6,019 nucleotides of DNA from Candidatus Stahliibacteriota bacterium (GCA_030592225.1 JAUVJT010000131.1:1-6019), one strand, 5' to 3'. Positions 1 through 5,987 are shown, counted from the stretch's first letter. Numbers and translations are program-made. Notes: a model not told the origin generated them from the sequence alone.

Positions 1-336
1 GGGCAGTTTCAGTGCCACGTCGCCCAGGCGAACCGGGTAATCGAAGAACTTTCCGTCAAGGTAGAGTCTGCTCTTGCGCGAACTCCAGATAAGTTCATCA
101 CCAAGGAGGTTTTTTAGGAAAGGCATCAGATAACGCGATGGGCTGTAGTAGCGATGCCCGCCCAGATCGTGGTAGTAGCCGTCCGGGGTACGCCGGGTGA
201 GCGACAGGCCGCCGGGGATGGTGCGCTTTTCCAGAACTTCGGCGGACGCTCCCGCCCTGGCAGCGAGATGAGCAGCACCCAGCCCGGCCATTCCGCCGCC
301 AAGCACGCATAAGAACGGCTTTCTACTCTCTGACAT
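1..336 (-). CDS. FAD-dependent oxidoreductase, UDP-galactopyranose mutase/HemY-like, N-terminal part (runs off the window)
   Basis: Only the first 112 codons are present; the gene continues past base 1. The protein opens with a Rossmann dinucleotide-binding fold: beta-1 is followed by GGGMAG (residues 13-18, a GxGxxG fingerprint), and the acidic residue ending beta-2 is E36 (VLEK). Then come PGGL (41-44), DLGGHRYY (57-64) and RLYLDGKFFDYP (90-101). This succession is typical of the FAD-binding amine-oxidase/HemY/UDP-galactopyranose mutase-like superfamily, often found near polysaccharide glycosyltransferases. By family, such enzymes use FAD for sugar-nucleotide ring isomerisation or for desaturation and oxidation of isoprenoid, porphyrin or amine substrates; which applies cannot be told from this fragment. 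The ATG at 336 overlaps the end of the upstream glycosyltransferase by 14 bp and has an AAAGG at 346-350 (9-nt spacer), so translational coupling in one operon is likely. Alternatives are a phytoene-desaturase-like or protoporphyrinogen-oxidase-like enzyme. The superfamily call is secure; the substrate is unknown. Confidence 0.85.
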   Translation of the reverse strand, partial: MSESRKPFLCVLGGGMAGLGAAHLAARAGASAEVLEKRTIPGGLSLTRRTPDGYYHDLGGHRYYSPSRYLMPFLKNLLGDELIWSSRKSRLYLDGKFFDYPVRLGDVALKLP

Positions 337-1717
337 CTTTACTGACCTTTCTGCCGGATTTCTGCTTCCTCATTCGCCTGGAAACGATGCCTATCCCGGC
401 CAGGCTCACCAGCAGCGGCTCCAGGGGAACCCTCATGCGGGGCGAGATGCCGAATCCCAAAAGCCCCAAAAAGTACAAACCGGTGATGAGGAAAAGGAGC
501 ATTGCCGGATCCCCAAACCCGCGCACGATATAGGCCCGCAGGCCTGCACCCAGTTTGAGGAGGTGATATAGCGAGTAGGCAAGAAAGATTATAAATACGG
601 CCAGACCAAAGTAGTGCAGCCTTTCGTCCCACGCTATTTTGAGCGCAGGAAAGACCCGTCCCCTCATAACCTCCACCATAACGCTTTGAGCCACACCGGG
701 CGTCGGCAGGTTATCGGGCCCACGAAAGTAGAACCCCATATCGCTCATGGGCAAGGGATAGACCAGCGTGGCCAGCCCACCCATAAATAGTGTGCCGATA
801 TAGGGCAAGGGATGTTTGAGGAGATAGCGTCTTGCCGCCTTTCCGTAGCGCCGGTAATAACCCGCCTCGTTAAAATCGGTTCTGCCCTGCGTGCCTTCCA
901 ACTCCAACTGCAACTGAGCCTCGTCCCTGGGAATACCCTCCAGCCCCGCCTTCAAGGGAGCGGCATGGAAGCGCAGAAGGTTCACGTCCGAGATGGTGGT
1001 GTAGAAATACTCGCCGAAAATAACCTTGTTCCTGATAACCCAGGGAGTAATAAAGGCCAACTGTATGCCCAGGATAACCGCCCACTGCGCCAGCTTGCGC
1101 CATTTGAACCGCGAGAGGAACACGTATATAAGCAGGGGGGCAGCGAAGTAAATCACTATAGGGCGAACCAGGGTCGAGATACCGAGAAGCATTCCAGATA
1201 CCACGGCCAGACCGAAACGTTCCTTCTTGAAACATTTTATGAGGGTGATAAGGAGGGACACCAATAGAAGGGTAAACAGGGTCTCGGTGGTAAGGATAGC
1301 ACAGAACATGATCATATTGAGGTCTGCGATAAAGAGTACGCCCATCCACAGACACGACTTATCTCCGAATCTCTTCTTTAGAAACCGGTACAGCATGGCA
1401 AGGACGATAAGGTTGAGGATTATCTGGACAAATATTACCGCCTGCTTACAACGACCGGTAAGGGCGTATATCGCGGTAAGGAACGCAGGATAACCCGGCG
1501 TTATGGTGGAATTGGGCTTGTACGGAGGATGGAAACTTACGCTGTATCCCTTACCGTCCAGGATGTGGTGGGCAAGAAGATTGTAGGATACCGCATCGTA
1601 ACACGAAGCGGTGCGCGACATATCTGCAAAAACTGGAATTGCCACCGCAAGCCTTATCAGCAATCCGCCTGCCAGAAGCACCAGCAGGGTCTTATCAATA
1701 TTGATGCTGCGTTTCAT
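323..1717 (-). CDS. GT-C fold membrane glycosyltransferase (PMT_2/ArnT-like, GT39/83 type), second of a tandem pair
   Basis: This is a 464-residue polytopic membrane protein with about ten hydrophobic segments, the first at residues 10-30. By family, GT-C enzymes transfer a sugar from a polyprenyl-phosphate carrier to a lipid, glycan or protein acceptor on the outer face of the inner membrane. Visible hallmarks are a conserved acidic residue just after TM1 (D41 in YDAVSY, the position of the GT-C catalytic or metal-binding Asp), HILDGKGYS (51-59), TPGYP (73-77), TTETLF (143-148), TLVRP (182-186), FKWRKL (204-209) and PWVIRN (225-230). A large extracytoplasmic loop follows, with HAAPLKAGLEGIPRDEA (251-267), then KHP and C-terminal TM segments. 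The tail is strongly basic, so by the positive-inside rule it is probably cytoplasmic. It is an obvious paralogue of the gene 24 bp upstream. The start is ATG, with an in-frame TGA two codons before it and no convincing Shine-Dalgarno, which suggests coupling to the preceding gene. Donor and acceptor cannot be deduced. A flippase or O-antigen ligase was considered and fits the motifs worse. Confidence 0.88.
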   Translation of the reverse strand: MKRSINIDKTLLVLLAGGLLIRLAVAIPVFADMSRTASCYDAVSYNLLAHHILDGKGYSVSFHPPYKPNSTITPGYPAFLTAIYALTGRCKQAVIFVQIILNLIVLAMLYRFLKKRFGDKSCLWMGVLFIADLNMIMFCAILTTETLFTLLLVSLLITLIKCFKKERFGLAVVSGMLLGISTLVRPIVIYFAAPLLIYVFLSRFKWRKLAQWAVILGIQLAFITPWVIRNKVIFGEYFYTTISDVNLLRFHAAPLKAGLEGIPRDEAQLQLELEGTQGRTDFNEAGYYRRYGKAARRYLLKHPLPYIGTLFMGGLATLVYPLPMSDMGFYFRGPDNLPTPGVAQSVMVEVMRGRVFPALKIAWDERLHYFGLAVFIIFLAYSLYHLLKLGAGLRAYIVRGFGDPAMLLFLITGLYFLGLLGFGISPRMRVPLEPLLVSLAGIGIVSRRMRKQKSGRKVSKDVRE

Positions 1718-1741
1718 GCGTCAATTTAAGTAAAGATGTTA

Positions 1742-3133
1742 TCAAGTTTTGCTCCGTCCGGTGGTTTCTTTTTTAGAATCCTTCTTGCGAGCCTTGAGAC
1801 AGAATCCGATGCCTGCAAGCCCGACCAGCAGCGGCTCAACCGGAACCCGCAGGCGCGGCACGATGGCCAACCCCATCAACCCAAGTAAGTAGATGCCGGT
1901 AATTAAAAACAGGAGCGGCACCGGAGCCTTTAAACCTCCTATGATATAGGCGCGCAGACCCAAACCCAGTTTGGCTAAATGGAACAAGCCGTAGATAAGA
2001 AACAGCAGCGCCGTAAAGGTTCCATAGTAACTCAGCCGCTCTTGCCAAAACGTCTTAGCCACGTGAATTATACGACCTTTTGAAAGCTCTGCAAGCATCT
2101 GTACCATTATGCTTCCCTGGGGAGGGGGTTTATGTCCGCCGAAATAGTTCCCCACCTCGTGGGAGGACAAAGGGGAGCACAGGGTGCCCACACCGCCGAT
2201 AACCGAGGCCCCGACGTAGCGCAGGGGATGTTTGATAAGGTAGCGTCTCGCCTGCGCCCCGATAAGCTTAAAGTACCGGGCGTCATTGTCCCAGGTCTTG
2301 CCTTCCAAAGCCTCTTGCCTGAGCGCCTGGGCCGCCTCCTCGCGCGGGATACCCTCAATTCCGGCCTTGAGCGGAGCAGCATGGTAGCGCGCAAGGTTCA
2401 TAGCCGATACGGTGGAATAGAACGTCTCGCCGAAGATTATGCGGTTGCGTATGACCCAGGGAGCGATCAAAACGAGTTGAAGGAAAACGATTATTCCCCA
2501 ATTGACGAGCTTGCGCCACTTAAAGCGCCACAGGAGGATAAAAACCAGCAGGGGGATGCCGAAGTAGAGGACTACGGGACGAACAAGGGTTGCCGCCCCG
2601 AGCAATAAACCCGCGCCAATCACCTCAGGCCAGCAGAACCTGTTCCGCTCGAATCCTTTGATTGCAAGGATAAGCGCGGGGATGAAAAGAAAGGTGAAGA
2701 GTGTCTCAGTGGTAATCTGGTTGGTAAAAAGAGCCAGGTTAAGTTCCAGGATGAAAAGGATACCGGCAAACAAAGCAGGGCGCTCACCGAATCGGTGCCT
2801 GATGAATTGGTAAAGCATGGTAAGCAGGACAAGATTGAGCACGAGCTGGATGAGTACGACAGCGATGCGTGAGCCGCTCGAAACAGCGTAGACAGCGGCG
2901 AGAAAGAAAGGATACCCCGGGGTCACCGTGGTCTCAAGCACGTAGGGTGAAGCCCGGCTCATGCTGAACCCGTTACCGGCAAGCAGGTTGCGGGCTATGC
3001 TGTCGTAAGTGCGGGCGTCGGTACAGACCATGGCGCGGGAGGGATCAATGAAAACCGGCACGCTGAACACGAGCCTTGCAATCAAGCACGCGCCCAGAAG
3101 CATGAGCAGCTTTTTGTTCGCAGCGAGTTTCAC
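1742..3133 (-). CDS. GT-C fold membrane glycosyltransferase (PMT_2/ArnT-like), first of a tandem pair
   Basis: This 463-residue polytopic membrane protein aligns almost end to end with the next gene, with roughly half the residues identical by eye. It keeps every GT-C landmark: D39 in TDARTY after TM1, NLLAGNGFS (49-57), TPGYP (71-75), TTETLF (141-146), TLVRP (182-186), FKWRKL (204-209), PWVIRN (225-230) and the periplasmic loop motif HAAPLKAGIEGIPREEA. A basic C-terminal tail follows. Differences are concentrated in the first extracytoplasmic loop (residues 57-70) and in the loop around 265-340, where acceptor or donor specificity would be expected to lie. The start is GTG at 3133: an in-frame TAG lies two codons upstream, and the next Met (residue 11) would cut into TM1. 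A weak GCAGG sits about 10 nt before the GTG. The spacer from the TPR lipoprotein is 54 bp with no terminator, so co-transcription is likely. The predicted role is lipid-linked sugar transfer at the inner membrane; the exact reaction is unknown. Confidence 0.88.
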   Translation of the reverse strand: MKLAANKKLLMLLGACLIARLVFSVPVFIDPSRAMVCTDARTYDSIARNLLAGNGFSMSRASPYVLETTVTPGYPFFLAAVYAVSSGSRIAVVLIQLVLNLVLLTMLYQFIRHRFGERPALFAGILFILELNLALFTNQITTETLFTFLFIPALILAIKGFERNRFCWPEVIGAGLLLGAATLVRPVVLYFGIPLLVFILLWRFKWRKLVNWGIIVFLQLVLIAPWVIRNRIIFGETFYSTVSAMNLARYHAAPLKAGIEGIPREEAAQALRQEALEGKTWDNDARYFKLIGAQARRYLIKHPLRYVGASVIGGVGTLCSPLSSHEVGNYFGGHKPPPQGSIMVQMLAELSKGRIIHVAKTFWQERLSYYGTFTALLFLIYGLFHLAKLGLGLRAYIIGGLKAPVPLLFLITGIYLLGLMGLAIVPRLRVPVEPLLVGLAGIGFCLKARKKDSKKETTGRSKT

Positions 3134-3187
3134 GTACTACGTACCTGCGGTGACGTTGAAAGGACTGCGGGAGCTAAAGGAAAGATG

Positions 3188-4276
3188 TTACCGGTCCCGT
3201 TCAGGTTCTTCTGTCTCTTCAGTATCTTCGGTCTGTGCCATGCCGGCAAGATACTCGCCGGCAGCCGTGGAGAAAACCCCTGGGGGGTCAATCTTGATAA
3301 CCGCCTCGAAATCGCTTATGGCTGCCGCACTCTCGCCTGCCTGGAGCCTGGCCTTCCCTCGTTCCAGATAGGCCTCAGCCAAAGTCACCCTGACGGATTC
3401 ATTTTCCGGTTCCAGGGCATAAGCCTCTTGGCAATCATCCACCGCTGCGTCGTATTGTTTCTGGTCGAGATACACCCTGCCGCGATTGACGTACGCCCTG
3501 CCAAGAGCCGAGTCAAGCAGCAGCGCCTCGGTGTAGTCGGCCTCGGCACGCACCAGATTACCGGCCCGGTAATGGGCGCGCCCCCTGTTATTGTACGCCA
3601 GGGCGTAGTCTGGCTTGAGTTCAATGGCACGGGTGTAGTCGGCCACGGCCTCATCAAAACGCCCGGCACCGGCATACAGCGCCCCGCGATTGTTGTAGGC
3701 CAGAGCCGATGTGGGGTCAAGCTCTATGGCCTTGCCGTAGAATTCCAACGCGTCGTCAATAAACCCGGCGTACTCCGAACACAGAGCAAGGTTAAGATAT
3801 ACCTGGGAATTGGTAGAATCAATATGAACAGCCTTGGCGTATACAACTCGTGCCTGCCGGTAGTTTTCCTTTTTGAAGTAGACGTTGCCCAGATTATTGT
3901 AGTAGTCGGCACGGGTAGAATCCAGCCTTATGGCCTGCTCGAAATCAAGCCTTGCCTGATCTAATGCGTTCATGTGGGTGTAGGTGGTGGCGCGATTGTG
4001 GTAGTAGACAGAATTACTGGGAGAACGTTCAATCGCTTTGCTGAACGCATCAGCGGCAGTCTCGTATTCGGCGAGCGCATCACAGGCCAGACCCATGCGA
4101 TTGAAATATTCGGCCTTGTCAGGCTTCTTATTTGTATATTCGGCGTACAGCTCCACCGCCCTGGCGTAATCACCCGCCTCCAGAGCCGCATCCGCATCAC
4201 GGATAAGCGCGGGGGTGCACCCCAATAGCACGGCAAAGAGAGTTGAGAGAACTACGGCCTGCCATAACTTTCTCAC
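3188..4276 (-). CDS. TPR-repeat lipoprotein, nine tandem tetratricopeptide repeats
   Basis: This is a 362-residue lipoprotein made almost wholly of TPRs. The start chosen is GTG at 4276, because CGGAGG lies 6 nt before it and because the result is an ideal signal peptide: RK at 2-3, a hydrophobic core, and lipobox LLGC with the lipidated Cys at 20. Upstream in-frame ATGs (4324, 4312, 4297) would place 9-16 extra residues in front, and the first falls inside the -10 box. TPRs run at about 23-55, 56-89, 90-123, 124-157, 158-191, 192-225, 226-259, 260-293 and 294-331. The middle units are exactly 34 residues with canonical G8/A20/P32-type positions, for example the two LAYNNRG units at 192 and 226. 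The C-terminus is acidic (TEDTEETEEPERDR). TPR solenoids bind proteins; envelope TPR lipoproteins commonly serve as assembly scaffolds for polysaccharide, pilus or outer-membrane machinery. It is the first gene of the leftward operon, ahead of two glycosyltransferases, which suggests but does not prove an envelope-glycan role. Residue +2 is Thr, so no inner-membrane retention Asp is present. Confidence 0.9.
   Translation of the reverse strand: MRKLWQAVVLSTLFAVLLGCTPALIRDADAALEAGDYARAVELYAEYTNKKPDKAEYFNRMGLACDALAEYETAADAFSKAIERSPSNSVYYHNRATTYTHMNALDQARLDFEQAIRLDSTRADYYNNLGNVYFKKENYRQARVVYAKAVHIDSTNSQVYLNLALCSEYAGFIDDALEFYGKAIELDPTSALAYNNRGALYAGAGRFDEAVADYTRAIELKPDYALAYNNRGRAHYRAGNLVRAEADYTEALLLDSALGRAYVNRGRVYLDQKQYDAAVDDCQEAYALEPENESVRVTLAEAYLERGKARLQAGESAAAISDFEAVIKIDPPGVFSTAAGEYLAGMAQTEDTEETEEPERDR
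3207..4210 (-). repeat. Nine tandem TPR-coding units of about 102 bp
   Basis: The 34-residue TPR periodicity appears as successive ~102-bp units. Most are diverged at the DNA level. The two adjacent units opening LAYNNRG (residues 192 and 226) are the most alike and suggest a later duplication inside the array. Confidence 0.7.
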
Positions 4277-4280
4277 AATT

Positions 4281-4287
4281 GACCTCC
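4281..4287 (-). promoter_or_regulatory. Ribosome binding site that decides the GTG start of the TPR lipoprotein
   Basis: On the minus strand, CGGAGG lies just before TCAATT and GTG (4274-4276), giving a near-consensus Shine-Dalgarno at a 6-nt spacing. None of the upstream in-frame ATG codons has a comparable site. The position is also consistent with the lipoprotein signal peptide beginning at this GTG. Confidence 0.8.
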
Positions 4288-4319
4288 GGGATTTCATTAC
4301 AATAGCTTGCATTACAATA

Positions 4320-4348
4320 ATCATACCCGAAGTTCAGGTAAGTGTCAA
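4320..4348 (-). promoter_or_regulatory. Sigma70-type promoter of the leftward TPR-glycosyltransferase operon
   Basis: Reading the minus strand, the -35 box TTGACA (4343-4348) is separated by exactly 17 bp from TATGAT (4320-4325), one mismatch from the -10 consensus. Transcription would start near 4313, leaving a 5' leader of about 36 nt before the GTG at 4276. The -10 box includes the ATG at 4322-4324, so that codon cannot be the translation start of an mRNA made from this promoter. The element is read directly from the sequence; activity is inferred. Confidence 0.78.
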
Positions 4349-4354
4349 CTTTTC

Positions 4355-4376
4355 TCAAGGCTGAATCGCCCCTTGA
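4355..4376. promoter_or_regulatory. Inverted repeat between the divergent promoters, candidate operator
   Basis: TCAAGG (4355-4360) and CCTTGA (4371-4376) form perfect 6-bp arms around a 10-bp centre. The right arm overlaps the rightward -35 box and the left arm lies 6 bp beyond the leftward -35. A dimeric regulator bound here could affect both promoters. Six-bp arms can arise by chance, and part of the right arm is the -35 itself, so this is a candidate only. Confidence 0.3.
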
Positions 4377-4400
4377 CAAGATTTCAAAGCTGACTAGTAT
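4373..4400 (+). promoter_or_regulatory. Candidate sigma70-type promoter of the PPC-repeat lipoprotein
   Basis: A perfect TTGACA (4373-4378) is followed after 16 bp by TAGTAT (4395-4400), which matches 4 of 6 consensus -10 positions. Transcription would begin around 4407, giving a leader of about 70 nt that includes an A-rich run near 4418-4426. The -35 is 24 bp from the divergent operon's -35. The -10 assignment is less certain than the -35; TATGTA at 4402-4407 is an alternative with poorer spacing. Confidence 0.55.
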
Positions 4401-4462
4401 CTATGTAGATGTCTCTTAAAAAAAACAGAATGTAGAGGCAACCGTACTCGTTGTAAACCAAG

Positions 4463-4471
4463 TTAAGGAGG
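4463..4471 (+). promoter_or_regulatory. Strong ribosome binding site of the PPC-repeat lipoprotein
   Basis: TTAAGGAGG at 4463-4471 is an almost full anti-Shine-Dalgarno complement, 4 nt before the ATG at 4476. It supports this start, which also yields the lipoprotein signal peptide. Confidence 0.85.
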
Positions 4472-4475
4472 AATA

Positions 4476-5963
4476 ATGGGTCTATCCAAAAAGTTGCCAC
4501 TACTTGTGGCATCAATCTTTCTTGTCCTATCCCTAAGCTGCACAGGCAACAACCCACCGTTGGTTCCGTCAAACCCGCAGCCGAGCGACGGTGCTACCGG
4601 CCAGCCGGGGAGCCTGACGCTTCGCTGGAGCGGAGGGGATCCCGATCCGGAGCTTCCCTATTATGACGTTTATCTGGGAACCACAGATCCACCACCCATT
4701 AGAGAGGCAAACCTACTGGAAAGATACTGCGAGATCGCCGATCTTGACTCCAACACCACCCACTACTGGATGATAGTTGCCCAGGATGAGCACGGCGACA
4801 CCGCCGCCGGCCCTGTGTGGTCATTTTCCACCACAATAGGCGATTCCTACGAACCCAACAACTGGTTCGACGAAGCCTTTGGCCCGCTGGATTTCGATGT
4901 CCCCTACCAGTCCTTCATCTCCGATCGGCACGATGTGGATTTCTTCTACTTCACCCCTGCCGTCAACGGCACCGCAACCATCGAGCTCACCAACCTGCCC
5001 GCCGATTATGACCTCTATCTCTGCGATGAATCCGAAAACCTGCTACGTTTTTCCGAAAACGGCAAGCTGGAGGACGAGCGCATAATCCATTACGTCACCG
5101 CGTGGGATAAGTACTACGTTATCATAAAACCTTGCGAGTCTTGCGACTCGAACGATCCCTATACCCTCCAGATCAATTTCGACCCCAGCCCCACCGACAC
5201 CTACGAACCCAACAACTGGTTCAACACCGCTTACGGCCCTCTGGATTTCGCTGAGACCTACGAATCTTATATCTGGAACTGGGACGACGAGTACGATTTT
5301 TACTACTTCATCCCCGATACCAGCGGCATGGTCAATATCCATCTTTACAGCCTGCCGGGAGATTACGATCTGGCGCTTTTCGACCAGAACCAGGAGGAGC
5401 TTGCCTCCTCTTGGAATTCAGGCACCAGCGATGAAGTAATACGCTATTATCTCAACGGCGCCGAACTCTACTACGCAGTGATAATACCGGATGACGATCC
5501 CGATTCCACCGATTCCTACCTCCTTATGGTCGATTACGACACCGCACAAGCCCAAGACTCTTACGAGCCGAACGACTCCTTCGATGAGGCTTACGGCCCA
5601 CTTGATTTTGAGATGACCTACGAGTCATGGATATCAACCTGGGATGACGTTGACTTCTACTACTTTGTTCCCGCAAGCGATGGCTGGATAGGGATCTACC
5701 TCTACAGCATCCCTCCATACACAGATTACGACCTCTACGTTTACGATTCCTGGTATGATCTAATAGATATCTCCGACAACGAAGGTAATTATGATGAGTG
5801 GATAGAATTCTACGCCTCGGTTTCCGAAACCTACTACGTGGTTGTGGAGCCTTTCGAAGGATACGATGCCGTTGACTCCTACTACCTGGAGCTCTATTAT
5901 TCCGGAGCAGCTCAATCATGGAGGCCTACGCAAAAGGGAAAAGGAAAACTAAAAATCGATTAA
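4476..5963 (+). CDS. Secreted lipoprotein with one fibronectin-III-like domain and three PPC (pre-peptidase C-terminal)-like repeats
   Basis: This 495-residue protein begins with a lipoprotein signal: KK at 5-6, a hydrophobic core, and lipobox LSLSC with the lipidated Cys at 22. Residues about 28-120 look like a fibronectin-III-type beta-sandwich (PSNPQPSDGATGQ, LRWSGGDPDP, YDVYLGTTDPP, THYWMIVAQDEHGDTAAGPVWSFST). Three repeats follow at about 123-240, 241-360 and 361-479, each opening with SYEPN or TYEPN. Inside each are GPLDF, a DFYYF-P strand, a DYDLYLxD-type strand and a YYVVI-P-type strand, matching the PPC domain pattern (PF04151-like) of secreted bacterial proteins. No peptidase or other catalytic domain is present. 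The repeats are rich in Asp, Glu and Tyr, and the tail after 480 is basic (KGKGKLKID). By family, PPC domains are accessory beta-sandwiches involved in binding, secretion or anchoring. Repeat 1 alone has extra cysteines (C183, C220, C223). The role is inferred as a surface or periplasmic binding or structural protein; its partner is unknown. Confidence 0.88.
   Translation: MGLSKKLPLLVASIFLVLSLSCTGNNPPLVPSNPQPSDGATGQPGSLTLRWSGGDPDPELPYYDVYLGTTDPPPIREANLLERYCEIADLDSNTTHYWMIVAQDEHGDTAAGPVWSFSTTIGDSYEPNNWFDEAFGPLDFDVPYQSFISDRHDVDFFYFTPAVNGTATIELTNLPADYDLYLCDESENLLRFSENGKLEDERIIHYVTAWDKYYVIIKPCESCDSNDPYTLQINFDPSPTDTYEPNNWFNTAYGPLDFAETYESYIWNWDDEYDFYYFIPDTSGMVNIHLYSLPGDYDLALFDQNQEELASSWNSGTSDEVIRYYLNGAELYYAVIIPDDDPDSTDSYLLMVDYDTAQAQDSYEPNDSFDEAYGPLDFEMTYESWISTWDDVDFYYFVPASDGWIGIYLYSIPPYTDYDLYVYDSWYDLIDISDNEGNYDEWIEFYASVSETYYVVVEPFEGYDAVDSYYLELYYSGAAQSWRPTQKGKGKLKID
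4842..5912 (+). repeat. Three tandem PPC-like coding repeats
   Basis: The three units begin at 4842, 5196 and 5556, with periods of 354 and 360 bp (118 and 120 codons). Units 1 and 2 share an identical 23-bp stretch (4846-4868 and 5200-5222) covering the YEPNNWF codons. Unit 3 has diverged more (YEPNDSF with different codons). This fits internal duplication of one domain. Confidence 0.8.
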
Positions 5964-5967
5964 AGGA

Positions 5968-5984
5968 TAGAGATATAATCTCTA
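5968..5984 (+). other. Small hairpin after the PPC lipoprotein stop codon
   Basis: TAGAGAT, ATA and ATCTCTA form a 7-bp perfect stem with a 3-nt loop, starting 5 bp after the stop codon. No T-run follows, so it is not a standard Rho-independent terminator. It could be a processing or mRNA 3'-end stabilising element between two co-transcribed genes. Confidence 0.4.
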
Positions 5985-5987
5985 CCC

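Larger units (their letters stand above)
4277..4475. other. Divergent intergenic regulatory region
   Basis: This 199-bp gap separates the two divergent genes. It holds both promoters, the inverted repeat between them, a direct repeat of CATTACAAT (4295-4303 and 4310-4318) in the leader of the leftward transcript, and the rightward RBS at its right end. No tRNA, small ORF with an RBS, or riboswitch-like structure was recognised. Confidence 0.8.

Noticed and set aside
812..1267. Plus-strand open frame of 151 codons inside the second glycosyltransferase
   Set aside because: It is antisense to a clearly conserved membrane protein and has neither a hydrophobic pattern nor an RBS that would support it.
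2132..2608. Plus-strand open frame of 158 codons inside the first glycosyltransferase
   Set aside because: It is antisense to conserved GT-C motifs, and its composition reads as the complement of that gene.
3134..3187. Possible terminator or internal promoter between the TPR gene and the first glycosyltransferase
   Set aside because: No GC-rich stem with a T-run and no paired -35/-10 on the minus strand could be found in the 54 bp.
3185..3964. A 259-codon open frame on the plus strand
   Set aside because: It lies wholly antisense to the TPR lipoprotein, has no domain-like pattern, and mirrors the regular TPR codons. It is a shadow of the real gene.
5524..5919. Minus-strand open frame of 131 codons rich in Arg and Ser
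   Set aside because: It is antisense to PPC repeat 3; the Arg/Ser-rich composition is the complement of the repeat's codons.
5974..5979. Perfect TATAAT, possible promoter for the downstream gene
   Set aside because: No acceptable -35 lies 16-18 bp upstream (the sequence there is A-rich), there is no extended -10 TG, and the box is part of a palindromic hairpin.
5968..5984. Hairpin as a Rho-independent terminator
   Set aside because: The stem is AT-rich and followed by CCCAAGG instead of a T-run, and the next gene's RBS follows within 20 bp.
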